This document shows positions 1 to 11,052 of a stretch of DNA of 64,000 nt, in pieces. The notes beneath the pieces are model-generated. The model was not told where the DNA came from. It saw only the letters and a program-made list of their open reading frames with translations, and ran no database searches. Each line of letters begins with the position of its first letter. The first letter of the stretch is position 1. Origin of the DNA: Triglochin maritima (taxonomy: Eukaryota; Streptophyta; Magnoliopsida; Alismatales; Juncaginaceae); contig OY821788.1 of assembly GCA_963682175.1 (NCBI GenBank), forward strand, positions 14,712,001 to 14,776,000, read 5' to 3'. Position numbers and translations under genes: made by a program.

Positions 1-539
1 GTCTGCTCTCATCAGATCATTGCCTTCGAAGAATTAGGAGCATATGAAGGTCCATCTAACTCATGTTGATGACATCAGGACATTTGACCAGGCCGCAAAA
101 CACCTAGAGCGGAGGAGGACCGCATGCTTGCGGAAGCCCCTCTAACTGAAGTATTTGCTGCTGAGGCTGGCGCTCCTCGGAGGAGTGCAGGTTTTAAGCG
201 CAAAAGAGATAGAACTCAGGGTTTTAAAGGCAAGAAGGGTGCAAATGCAAACAAAACAGAAAACAAAGCTGGAAAGAAACAACCTCGAGGATCCAGAGGT
301 GGGAAAGATAAGTCTAATGTGACTTGTTTTAACTGCCAAAAGACTGGACATTTTGCTCGTGAGTGCACTGAGCAAAAGGTAATTACTATGTGTAATCCCT
401 CGAATTGTAACGTGACTAGTTCTATGATGCTCACTGATCATTCTCCTGTGTGGATAGTGGATTCAGGTGCCACGGACCACGTAACAAAGGATCGTTCTGC
501 CTTCGTGGAATATCGTCGTGTTCCAAGTGGGAGGCGGAT
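1..539 (+). pseudogene. gag: copia gag C-terminus and protease N-terminus (fragment)
   Basis: This is the end of a Ty1/copia gag polyprotein and the start of its aspartic protease. The frame from 124 carries a lysine-rich stretch, then a CCHC zinc knuckle (CFNCQKTGHFAREC, CX2CX4HX4C) that would bind element RNA, then the protease active-site motif (WIVDSGATDH). Upstream of 124 the recognisable gag sequence (MKVHLTH, then FDQAAKHLE) is in another frame. One base appears to be missing near 110, where related elements read LELEEDR. The protease is cut at 539 by element A and continues at 16460. Confidence 0.88.
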
Positions 540-1895
540 TGTTGATCGTTTTAAATTAAACCGCAAGTGCACGGCCACGATGAAGCGGTGGCAAGTACGG
601 GTCGTCCTCAGGGAGGTGAGTAGCCTCTTGCTTACGAAATCAAGTGGCAAAAATAAGGGGAGAAAGATGTTTATGCTACTCTACTCTATACTACGCTAAG
701 AAGTAGGAAATGCGAAAGGAAGAACCAAACAATGAAACAATAACTAAGCTAAGAACAAAGGAAGAATGTTGGAATACAGGAAATGGAAAACCCCTAAGGG
801 GTGGAGTGAGTGCACACATGCAAAGAGGTGGGTGTAGAATACATTCTTTAAGCACATGAAGGTGGTGTTTATCAAGCATAGGAAGTGTCTAAATGTTATG
901 GCAAAACCTATCAATCTATTCACCAACTTAGTTAATTAACATTTACATATGCAAGTTGTTTATTTCAGAACCTAAACAAGCATGAGAGGTGTCTAATCAT
1001 TTTGGTAAAACTCATCAAGTTATAAATTCTATCCTAATGCATTCATCTCATTCTCTAATGCATGTATGTACATCTACTCCACCCCCCAAAGGGGATGGAA
1101 CTACTCACTAAACATTACACTAATTATTAAACTAAACAAAGAAAGCATATTAACTAAGCTAATAAAACTAATGAAATGAGATTAAGCAAAGCAAAACAAG
1201 AAACATAAAACAAACAACATAATAAAGAAAACTTGTATTAAAATGACTCACATTAAAAGTAGCATCCTCCTACTTTAGTGTGTGCTTCGAGGCCTCACTT
1301 CTAGTAGGAAGAATAGCCAGTTAAAATATAGAGTGATTACAATGGACGGTGAAGAGTTCTATTTATAGCCATGGAAAAAGCTAATCCGGGACAATCCCCC
1401 GATGTGGGACTAAACAAACAACAAAAATAGCCTAAACGAACATTAATACAAGTCCAGGAGAAATCTTGACGGATCTGGACTAATCCAGACCGCCAATTGG
1501 TGGTTCCAGACCGCCAATTGGCGGTCCAAAATGTCCGGATCCAGTTGAGATTTATTCTGGGCTTTTCTTTGTGCTTTTGGTGGTCTTTGATGCATCTACT
1601 TCGTTTGTTGGAGCTCCGACCCGAATCCAATTGCTAAAATACTCCCCATGATGGTGTGGAGTATTCTGTTTTACTCTTAGGTCCCTCTGTCTTACGATAA
1701 AGTCCTTCGCCCTTGCATCTTGGTCCGCAGATCTCACAATCCAGTCTTTTTTCCCAGCTTTTGGGTCCTTTTATGTTTCATCTCTTCAAACCTATTTATT
1801 CCTGAAAACTAAACATAAAACTCGTGACATAGCATTGTTTAGGTGAAAGATAATGGATATAAGATACAAATATGAGCATGAAATGATGTCAATCA
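540..1895 (-). repeat. 3' LTR of element A
   Basis: This 1356-bp LTR pairs with 15059-16459. It lacks about 45 bp near 1036 that the 5' copy keeps, and shows scattered substitutions. On the minus strand it begins TGATTGACATC, as do the LTRs of C, E and J, so these belong to one superfamily of LTRs. Confidence 0.93.
1359..1526 (-). promoter_or_regulatory. U3 promoter block of A 3' LTR: paired palindromes, USE, TATA box
   Basis: Read on the minus strand, two palindromes (1509-1526, perfect GACCGCCAATTGGCGGTC, and 1488-1505, imperfect) are followed by an exact plant snRNA upstream sequence element (GTCCCACATCG, 1400-1410) and a TATA box (TATAAATAG, 1359-1367). USE and TATA are 32 bp apart. The palindrome centres are 21 bp apart. 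Confidence 0.75.
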
Positions 1896-3411
1896 AATAC
1901 CCCCACACCTAACTTTTGCTAGTCCCGAGCAAAACAAAGAAAGAGAAAAGCATGCGAAAAACAAGAAATTCTAACTTACTTTCGTAGGAATCACGGTTGC
2001 ACTTAGCACGTGCAACAAGCCGTTAAACCTCCTTGTCGCCAAGGAGGAGGAGTGTTGTCTCCTGAGGGTTTTCAGCGGATATACCCACAAAATCCGAACA
2101 AGATGCATTAATCAATCTAGCTACACGACTCGTTGGACTTATTTTGTCGATCATGGGATGCGGTAATACTACGGGTCGACTCTATATATGTAATCAGTCC
2201 ACACACCTAGCCTAATGAGTTATTCGTGAGAGTTAACTAAGGAATTAAGTGAAAGACATGGGCAACCTTAACTTCTGAATGTGATACAACGTGTAAAGTC
2301 CATTTTTGTTCTTATTTGACTCTTTTTTTTCTTTTTTTTCTTTTTCTTTGGAGCATTTATTGGTTGGTGTTTGATTCTCCCAGGGTCAGGTTTCGTGCAT
2401 CATTGCCTATGAGGACTTACACTATCACGTACACCTTCCCCCAAATCTCCACATAGGGCGATCCCTACCACCCGTGTAACGGGAGTTCGGTCGGCGCATC
2501 CCAAGTCAGATGACTCGAAAGCACCAGGCACAAAGTCCCCTCAGACCTACTTTCCCGAGTGATAGGAGCCGTGCGAGAAGAGAGAACACCACTTATTTAT
2601 CTATATGGGAACCAAAACCCCTACACTTAAGTTTCACAAAAAGAGATTAAGGGCCCTCGACTACGACAAACTTCCTTATACTCACAAACACAAATTATTT
2701 GACTCACTAGGTTCAGGGTGGACTTCTTTAAATGTTTGAGTACTGAAACCCTATGATTACACGCCCCCTGAGGGAAAACCAGGGTGCATCCTAACGACTC
2801 GACAAGACCTAAAGCCAATAAACTAGAAATCCTAATGCATCAAGTTCAAGACAATTTTGGGAGCTTTCTTTTTACTTTGCCTCTCAACGGTTTTGCACAT
2901 GCTAAACGCACGCAAAACCCACAAAAACATTTTCTTTCGCAAACACATGAAGATTTTGAAAGAAATGTGAAAATTTTAAAGCACTCGGCAAGCAAAAGAA
3001 GACAAGTCACCCAAGGATCATGGCAAGCAGATATATCAATGTTAAATGCGGCACACTAACATGACCTTAGCAGTACAAACAAAAGCAAATAAAACCAAAG
3101 GAAAAAGACTCGCCTATGTACACACGTAAAACACCCCCCCACACCTACTTCATGCATTGTCCCCAATGAATGCGAGCAAGATACTATATGGATACATGCA
3201 TGAAAAAGGAAAGATCTCACCAACATGAAGTACAAAGGGACGTTCAGGGTCATGTTGATGGACACAAACCCAAATTCCCTCAAAACCTGTGAGAAGCTGA
3301 AGAAGGGAGATAAATACGTGAAGAGATTGGGCCCAAGTACACAAGGGTTGGGGCCCACAACAATCGATGCTCACTGAAGGAGTCTTTTATTACACACTTT
3401 CTTTTTCTTTG

Positions 3412-3468
<57 letters not shown>

Positions 3469-3520
3469 CTTTTTTTTACAAGATATATACATCAACCAAG
3501 ATATTCTCATAATCATTTGG
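1896..3520 (-). other. long 3' noncoding region of A, with 3' PPT, internal PPT and stem-loops
   Basis: There is no coding potential between the gag stop (3521) and the LTR. On the minus strand this region holds: a purine tract at 3131-3150 preceded by the hairpin CATTG/CAATG (3155-3168); a (TA)n microsatellite at about 3415-3467; conserved blocks around 2380-2560; a two-hairpin module at 1993-2047; and the 3' polypurine tract (AGGTGTGGGGGTATT, 1896-1912) against the LTR. Homologous regions occur in C, E and H, and more distantly in B. Athila elements often carry an env-like gene here; I see none. Confidence 0.8.
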
Positions 3521-3732
3521 TCAAGGAACATCAAATGAGAACATCAAGTCATGAGGAACAGAGACTTGCCGAGATAGGCAAACTCCACTGGTACTCTGAG
3601 GTGTCATGAGGGGTGAAAGGTCAAAGCTGAAAGGCCCGAACCCCTCATGATATTGGTTGGGTGTGGGCAATAAAGAATGAAGTTGTGTTGCCTCACTAGG
3701 GTTTAATTGCTCATCAAAGAAAACCCTCCAAC
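3521..3732 (-). pseudogene. gag: gag C-terminal end of element A, distal to the B insertion
   Basis: This is the last part of A's gag reading frame, separated from the rest (11053-13983) by element B. The frame continues as GWRVFFDEQLNP and ends FSFDVP followed by the stop at 3521-3523. That is the same ending as C's gag at 38621, apart from a 3-base in-frame length difference. The CCAAC at 3728-3732 is repeated at 11053-11057, so removing B plus one CCAAC restores the join. Confidence 0.9.
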
Positions 3733-4886
3733 TGATGAGAATTTTATTTATACCGCAAGTGCACGGCGTCTATGAAGACGTGGCAAGTACGGGTCGAACA
3801 CAAGGAGGGAGAGATTTCGTAGTTGATGTTGTTTTCGATTAAGAGGAAGAAGGAAGAAGAAATAAGTTGGGTTTTTGGTATTTTTGATTTAATTATCTAA
3901 AGTACGAAACAAGAACAATAAAAACTAAAAGCAAGAATAAAGATGGAGAATTCCGTCGGGTGGAGGTCTAGACTTAGGTTTAGATTGGAGAATGGAGAAA
4001 CTTGAAATAAATCATGTTAGTTATGAAGCATTACAAGATAAATGATTTAACATAAACTCAAGTAATCAAAATATACTAATCACGAACTTAAAACAATAAC
4101 ATGCATTCATCTTCTCTAACCCTAATTCCATCACCTCCACCCTTTGGAAAGAGTTAGAAACTCATGGAGGGAGGAAGAAGAAGGGATCCTAGAGACATTT
4201 AAAAGAAAACTAAAACAAGAATTAAAAGAACAGAATTTTATTACTAATGATCCAAGACCAAAGGTTCAAAGATGTGTTACATTCGTCCTACAGGGCTATT
4301 TATAGCCGATACAGGGGATACCAATACATAAAAGGAGAGTACACACGTCAACACAACACTGGACGAAGTTTGAACGCGAGAAGAGAAGGTGGGGCGGCGA
4401 AATCGCCGCCTGGTACATGTATTGTGCGGCTAATTCGCCGCACAATATAGTCAGATCGCGTCTGGATTTTTGTGGTGCGTTTATGGTATGATTTGATCTT
4501 TATTTGCACGTGTGGATGATTCTTTCCATTGTTTTGAACTCCGGATTAATTCCTTCCATTGTTGGGGATTTATTTTTGACTTTTCTTTTGACTTTTCCAA
4601 CAAAATAACTTTATCCTTTTCTTTTGCAATCAGGTCCTTGGCATTTTGCAATTAAGCCCTTGAATGCTTTTATGCTTGGATGCATTTCCAATTGAAACCC
4701 GATAACTTGAATTCGGTCTTTATGATAGAAATGAATCTTTTGCACGCGTTTATGCTCGGAATGTGGGTAATTTGCATTCAGGTCCCTGTATTCTGTAAAT
4801 ACGACTAAACACATACCTTGGTAGCATTTATTGATATAAAAGTAATCTAAATGAAAGACATATGATGCAATGTATGCAATGCATCA
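3733..4886 (-). repeat. 3' LTR of element B
   Basis: 1154 bp, equal in length to the copy at 9899-11052. In U3 it has a TATA box (TATAAATAG, minus, 4296-4304) but no snRNA-type USE. Two GC-rich inverted repeats lie at 4393-4410 (GGCGGCGA, 2-nt centre, TCGCCGCC) and 4421-4446 (10-bp arms), with centres 32 bp apart. A U5 hairpin (CGTC, 6-nt loop, GACG) is at 3767-3780. Confidence 0.95.
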
Positions 4887-6025
4887 AATACCCCCACACC
4901 TAGATTTTGCTAGTCCCTAGCAAAGCAAAATATAAGAAAATGAAAACAGGGAAATCCTAACTCACTTTCGTAGGAATCACGGTTGCACTTAGCATGTGCA
5001 ACAAGCCGTTAAACCTCTTTGTTGCCAAGGAGGAGGAGTGTTGTCTCCTGAGGGTTTTCAGCGGATATACCCACAAAATCCTGAATCAACATTTCATTAA
5101 TAGCTCTCAATATCCCTACCTCAACTTTATACATCTCACTAAGAATTTTTGCATGCTCATTATATAAATCTAACTCATTAAAAATATGACTTGGTCTTTG
5201 TTCCTCCAACATTCACACCACTAACCCTTCTAAACATGTTATTACTTAAATTATTTTGCACGCCTCCTCTGGTGGTGAAGTATCATTTGGATCAACCATG
5301 GCATGGATCATTCTTTTAGCTTTGGGCCTTGAGTATCTTAAAGTATTTTTTTTTTCCGTGATTCAACACATTTGCTTTTCCTTTTTGACACTTATACCCT
5401 TTTTGCATTCGTGTAGCGAGTTTCGTCGATAATCCCGAGCTGGAAGACTCAAGTTACCGGGTTTCAAGATACCCCTACGGACCAGTGACTCGAAGGCTTG
5501 TGCTTTTGTAATCATTTTGCAAAATGTGTTTTCCTCACTTTATTTTTATTTTATTTTACTTTTATTTTCCTCAAGGCTTAATTGCTATTAGAAGTCCACA
5601 CTTCCCGGTATATTTTCCTCAACCTCTGCTTTTTATCAACCACTTCAAAGATTTGATTCATCCAATTTAAGTGCATACATGTCTTACAAGGGTCATGGGT
5701 TATTTCTTTGGAACCTAGATTTATGTCATAATTTCTACAAGCAGAACTATATAATAAGGAACAAAAACTTAATGCAATTTGTACACGGGTTTTGGCAGTT
5801 CAATCTTAAGCTATGTCATAGAATATTGAATTTTTTATTTATTTTTTATTTATTATTTTTTTTTTAAGAAATAAAGCAGAACAGAAAATCAAATAGATAG
5901 ATATGTACATATATAAACACCCCCCCACACCTAAATCATGCATTGTCCTCAATGTATGCATAGATAAAATAAATGCACTTATTACCTGAGTCGGCTTGCG
6001 GTAGAGGGGTTGAGTTTGCTCAAAG
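4887..6025 (-). other. 3' noncoding region of B with two polypurine tracts
   Basis: Noncoding interval between the gag stop and the LTR. On the minus strand a purine tract at 5918-5934 is preceded by the hairpin CATTG-TCCT-CAATG (5941-5954). A hairpin module lies at 4979-5033 and the 3' polypurine tract at 4887-4902. The order matches A, C, E and H although most of the intervening sequence has diverged and is shorter. T-rich tracts at 5345-5360 and 5827-5868 are low complexity. Confidence 0.75.
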
Positions 6026-8587
6026 TCAACCATAATCAGAACTGGATTGAATGACACCATGTTGGTGCATGTATCCAGTTGAATTGTTCCCCATGTTGAC
6101 TTGAGGAAAAGATTCCACTCTTCTCACTTGAATTGGTTCGCTTGTTTGCTCGAGTGATGGTGGTTGGGTAAATGAATTACTCCCTTTTTTCTTACTTCCT
6201 TTTTGCTTATGTGATGATTTATTTGATTCAGAATTCTGATAAATACGTGCTCTCATCACAACATCACTTGGGTTGCATATTAGTTCTGGCTCATTATCAA
6301 TATGGAAGATATTAAATTCTGCTTTTAAGTTCCCGAAAGATAATTGCATGAGCCCATTTCGACAGTTTATTAATGCTTCCGAAGTGGCTAAAAAGGGTCT
6401 ACCTAGAATTACAGGGATTTGTCGATTAGGATTTACAACAGGTTCAGTATCAAGTACGACAAAATCCACTGGATAAATGAAGTCACCAACCTTAATCAAA
6501 ACGTCCTCTACTATACCTCTCGGTTTCTTAACAGAACAATCAGCGAATTGGAGGGTTGTCCTAGAGGGTTTCAGTGGACCAAGGTTGAGTTGCTCGTAGA
6601 CAGAAAATGGGAGCAAGTTAACGCTCGCACCAAGGTCTAGAAGGGCTTTATTGATAAACGTATCTCCTATTGAACATGAAATTGTGGGACACCCCGGGTC
6701 CTTATATTTTATAGGAGATGTGTTGGAAAGAATAGAGCATATGTTTGCAGTTAAGAATGCCTTCTTTGGTACATTCGTTTTTCTCTTCTTAGTGCACAAA
6801 TCTTTTAAGAATTTAGCATAAGCAGGTATTTGTTGAATCATGTCTAAGAGTGAAATGTTTACCTTAACTTGCTTAAATACTTCCAAGATTTTCTCTATTT
6901 GTGCACTAGAATTCTTTTTGAGTCTATTGGGAAATGGGGCTTTAGGCACATAGACTCGCTCAGGTTCAGGTTGAGCTACAGGTTCAGGTTGGGTAGGTGG
7001 ATCGGGCTTTTCAATTTGAACGTCGGGTTCAATGGTCAGGTCATATGTGGTTGCTTGATGGCTAGATTGATTAGACATTCTAGGGTTTACCACATTGTTA
7101 TCAACTTGTCGTCCGGACCGTAATGACACTACTGCATTGATTTGTTGGAACGGTCCTTCCTCGTTAATCATTTGAACCGGTCTGGGGTTGTTATTTCCTG
7201 AGGGTGGTTGATAAGATTGATATTGATTATTAGTTCTTGGGTTCACCTCAGGTTGACTTGGAAATTGACCCTTTTCTCTTTCACCTACTATCTGTGCTAA
7301 TTGGCTGACCTGTGTCTCTATCCTTTGGAATGATTGGTTGGTTGTTTGTATAAAAGTTGTCATTAAATTTTCTAATTTTGTCAACCTAACCTCATGATTT
7401 CCATTATTACCCCCAGATGATGTATTATTTTGGTTATATGGGGTTGGTTGTTGTCTAGGAGGTTGTCCTTGTTGGGTCCACGAAAAATTGGGATGATTAC
7501 GCCAACCTGGGTTATAGGTTGATGCGTAAGGATCATTTCTAGAATTGTTAAATGTGGCATTAACATGTTCCAGGTTCACACAGTCCTCCATTAAATGACC
7601 AGTCTGACCACATCTAGAGCAAGGGGTAGGGGATGCTTGTCGGGTTTGGTTTTGCAGCTCTAAACTTTCCATTCTGCGCATAAGGGTGGCTAGTTTTGCC
7701 TCAGCCGCTATGTTGACATCTATAGCTAAGACACCTGGTCGGGGTTGACTCGCTATTCTAGATCCAATACTCGGGTTGATGGGTGTTCTAGCATTGTCCC
7801 ATTGCATACTATTTTCAGCTAAATCCTCAAGAAAAGTCCAGGCATCATTTTCATTTTTGGACATAAAGTTCCCTTGGCTCACAGATTCTAGCATAACCCT
7901 AGATGTGGGTGTCAATCCCTCATAAATAATTTGGCATAATTGCCACTTCGGAATTCCGTGATGAGGGCATTGGGTCAAGACACTCTTAAATCTCTCAAGA
8001 TAGGAATAGAACGGCTCGCTCTCAGACTGAACGAATGCAACAATTTCATTCCTAATCTTCATAGTCTTATGGTTGGGAAAATATTTTTTTAAGAAAACTT
8101 GAACAAATTCAGCCCAACTCCTAATAGATCTTTCGGCTAGACTATATAGTCATTTCTTAGCGTCATCCTTTAGTGCCAGAGGCACAAACTTCAGACGCAC
8201 TGCCTCTTCAGGGATATGCTGGTATTGCATAAGAGAGCAGATTTCCTCAAATTCTCTAAGGAAGAGATATGGATCTTCCCTAGAGGTGAACTTAGGCAGC
8301 ATACTCATGTATTGTGCCTTAAGTTCGAAGTCGCGACCCGGTATGGTGGGCATGACGATGCACGATGACTGAGCAGCCATCGTTGGGTAGCACCGATCCC
8401 TCAAAGTTATAGGTTGCGCAACAGGCGGGTCCACTACGTTCTCACCCATTAGATCCGGGTGAGGTGGTGCAACAGGTGGATTGGGGTTAAGTTCCAGACT
8501 GGAATCTAGATGAACTCGTGAGAGTCGATTACTCAAGTCCCGAATCCAAATCTGAGTGCACCGGGTTGAATCAATTTTTGAATTCAA
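6026..8587 (-). pseudogene. gag: gag-protease of element B, one nonsense codon
   Basis: Athila-type gag polyprotein with its aspartic protease. The N-terminal part (8587-8150) ends at a stop where relatives read DDAKKWLYS; here the W codon is TGA. The frame then runs open from about 8147 to 6026. It contains the gag retrotransposon domain, a CCHC zinc knuckle (CSRCGQTGHLMEDC), the NPGWRNHPNFSW motif shared by all four gags here, a Q/N/P-rich linker, and the protease (LLDLGASVNLLPFS, later VILGRPFLATS). The start is uncertain: 8587 gives the longest frame, and an internal methionine near 8450 aligns better with the other gags. No pol follows. Confidence 0.9.
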
Positions 8588-9898
8588 ATTCGAAATTTAA
8601 ACTCCAAATTTAATTTCAAGAATTAATTACTCTTTTTTTTTTTGGTTTTTTTTTTGGTTTTTTTTTTTTGAATTTTAAATTTTTAATTTTTTTTTTTTTT
8701 TTTAAAGGAAACAAACAATATAAAGGTAGGGATGAGAAGGGAAAGAAGACTCAGACGAGAAGGGAAACTTAACTCTAAAGGATAAAAATTAGGGTTGGTC
8801 AGAAATTTCCTGAACAAGCACGGTCAAAACAATCCTAGACCTAGTGTCACTTAGATCTAGACGACTCCTAACTGGTTGAGTCGAATTGATTTGCTTGATT
8901 CACCTCCCTCACCAATCAAACCAAGTTGGCCAGTTAGTGTATAGCTAGTGGGGGCGCTTCCGACAGAGTCGGTGCCAATTAGACAACCACGTCGCTTGGA
9001 AGACTTTCGTCGACACAAAAACACTTTCTAGACACCAAATTGAATTCAATTAGCTTCAGGTCATAGCAAGTCAAACCAATCTCCTCCTTAATTGAGTCTG
9101 AGTCCTTAGGGGCCAATGTCTAATTGATTTTAAATTTTAGGCTTAGGCGACACTTCAGGATTGTGGTTTGTGGGCTACGGGAGGGTGATGAATTCCCCAC
9201 CGTATCTTTTCCTACGGAGTTGCCCTTAAGATAGTTTAACTTAAATCTAGCAAAGATAGTCAAACAATGGTCCTTTTAATGGGGGCAATTGCAAGGTTGT
9301 ATGCAACTAAATTATATGCTCTAATGCAATCGATAAAAACCTCGATACGTACCTTGCCTCCAGCAATCTTCAACAAGTATTAATTTGCAAGAATTTAGCA
9401 AGAATAATGCAAGCAAAACATTATATGATGCATGCACTAAGGTCTTTCTAATTTTGCCAATTTTAGGTCAGAGTTGAATTATTGCCAATTATGGAATTGT
9501 AACCCTAACACGTGCAATTCTACGAAAGGAAACTTTTCAACTATTCAGATTTTACGAGAAAGGCAAGAAAAGTTACCTCCGCAATGCTCAGTCGGGTTCG
9601 CCGCCCGCTCTCGGAGATTCCAGTAGCTCAATGCGACCACCCAGAGATGCCGACGACGCCCCAGAAAATTGAAGACCAGATTCCAACCCTGTGCGGCGTT
9701 TCCGCCGCACTTTACCTTGTAGATGCGGCGAGTCCGCCGCCCAAGTGTCTTAGAACGCTCCCGGATTTCGCCGCGCGCTCTGTTGTCTCCTGCTACACAA
9801 AATCAAACACTTAGATCGCGCACAAGGTAGACAGGATAAAATCGAAAACACAAAAACACAAAATCTGCGTCGCCTCCCCGGCAACGGCGCGAAAAACT
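8588..9898 (-). other. 5' leader of B with PBS and paired palindromes
   Basis: Untranslated leader between the 5' LTR and gag. The primer-binding site at 9875-9892 matches plant tRNA-Asp with one mismatch. Inverted repeats at 9691-9710 (GTGCGGCG, 4-nt loop, CGCCGCAC) and 9725-9740 (GCGGCG/CGCCGC) lie 135 nt from the PBS, with centres 32 bp apart as in this element's LTR. A poly-T/poly-A stretch lies at 8630-8705. No protein-coding signal was seen. Confidence 0.75.
9691..9740 (-). promoter_or_regulatory. leader palindrome pair of B
   Basis: Two GC-rich dyads (9691-9710 and 9725-9740) repeat the GCGGCG theme of this element's U3 dyads (10559-10576 and 10587-10612). They sit exactly where A, C and E carry a differently sequenced palindrome pair. 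The function is unknown. Confidence 0.6.
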
Positions 9899-11052
9899 TG
9901 ATGAGAATTTTATTTATACCGCAAGTGCACGGCGTCTATGAAGACGTGGCAAGTACGGGTCGAACACAAGGAGGGAGAGATTTCGTAGTTGATGTTGTTT
10001 TCGATTAAGAGGAAGAAGGAAGAAGAAATAAGTTGGGTTTTTGGTATTTTTGATTTAATTATCTAAAGTACGAAACAAGAACAATAAAAACTAAAAACAA
10101 GAATAAAGATGGAGAATTCCGTCGGGTGGAGGTCTAGACTTAGGTTTAGATTGGAGAATGGAGAAACTTGAAATTAATTATGTTAGTTATGAAGCATTAC
10201 AAGATAAATGATTTAACATAAACTCAAGTAATCAAAATATACTAATCACGAACTTAAAACAATAACATGCATTCATCTTCTCTAACCCTAATTCCATCAC
10301 CTCCACCCTTTGGAAAGAGTTAGAAACTCATGGAGGGAGGAAGAAGAAGGGATCCTAGAGACATTTAAAAGAAAACTAAAACAAGAATTAAAAGAACAGA
10401 ATTTTATTACTAATGATCCAAGACCAAAGGTTCAAAGATGTGTTACATTCGTCCTACAGGGCTATTTATAGCCGATACAGGGGATACCAATACATAAAAG
10501 GAGAGTACACGTGTCAACACAACACTGGACGAAGTTTGAACGCGAGAAGAGAAGGTGGGGCGGCGAAATCGCCGCCTGGTACATGTATTGTGCGGCTAAT
10601 TCGCCGCACAATATAGTCAGATCGCGTCCGGATTTTTGTGGTGCGTTTATGGTATGATTTGATCTTTATTTGCACGTCTGGATGATTCTTTCCATTGTTT
10701 TGAACTCCGGATTAATTCCTTCCATTGTTGGGGATTTATTTTTGACTTTTCTTTTGACTTTTCCAACAAAATAACTTTATCCTTTTCTTTTGCAATCAGG
10801 TCCTTGGCATTTTGCAATTAAGCCCTTGAATGCTTTTATGCTTGGATGCATTTCCAATTGAAACCCGATAACTTGAATTCGGTCTTTATGATAGAAATGA
10901 ATCTTTTGCACGCGTTTATGCTCGGAATGTGGGTAATTTGCATTCAGGTCCATGTATTCTGTAAATACGACTAAACACATACCTTGGTAGCATTTATTGA
11001 TATAAAAGTAATCTAAATGAAAGACATATGATGCAATGTATGCAATGCATCA
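9899..11052 (-). repeat. 5' LTR of element B
   Basis: 1154 bp. The U3 block has a TATA box at 10462-10470 and dyads at 10559-10576 and 10587-10612. The LTR ends against the TSD CCAAC (11053-11057), beyond which A's gag frame continues. Confidence 0.95.

Larger units (their letters stand above)
3733..11052 (-). mobile_element. Athila-like gag-only Ty3/gypsy element B
   Basis: A complete 7.3-kb element with 1154-bp LTRs (3733-4886 and 9899-11052, TG...CA) and a perfect 5-bp TSD CCAAC (3728-3732, 11053-11057). A tRNA-Asp-type primer-binding site and a polypurine tract orient it on the minus strand. The LTRs show only a handful of differences by eye. It encodes gag-protease only. Its LTR and gag are clearly different from those of A and C, making it a separate family. 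Confidence 0.95.
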
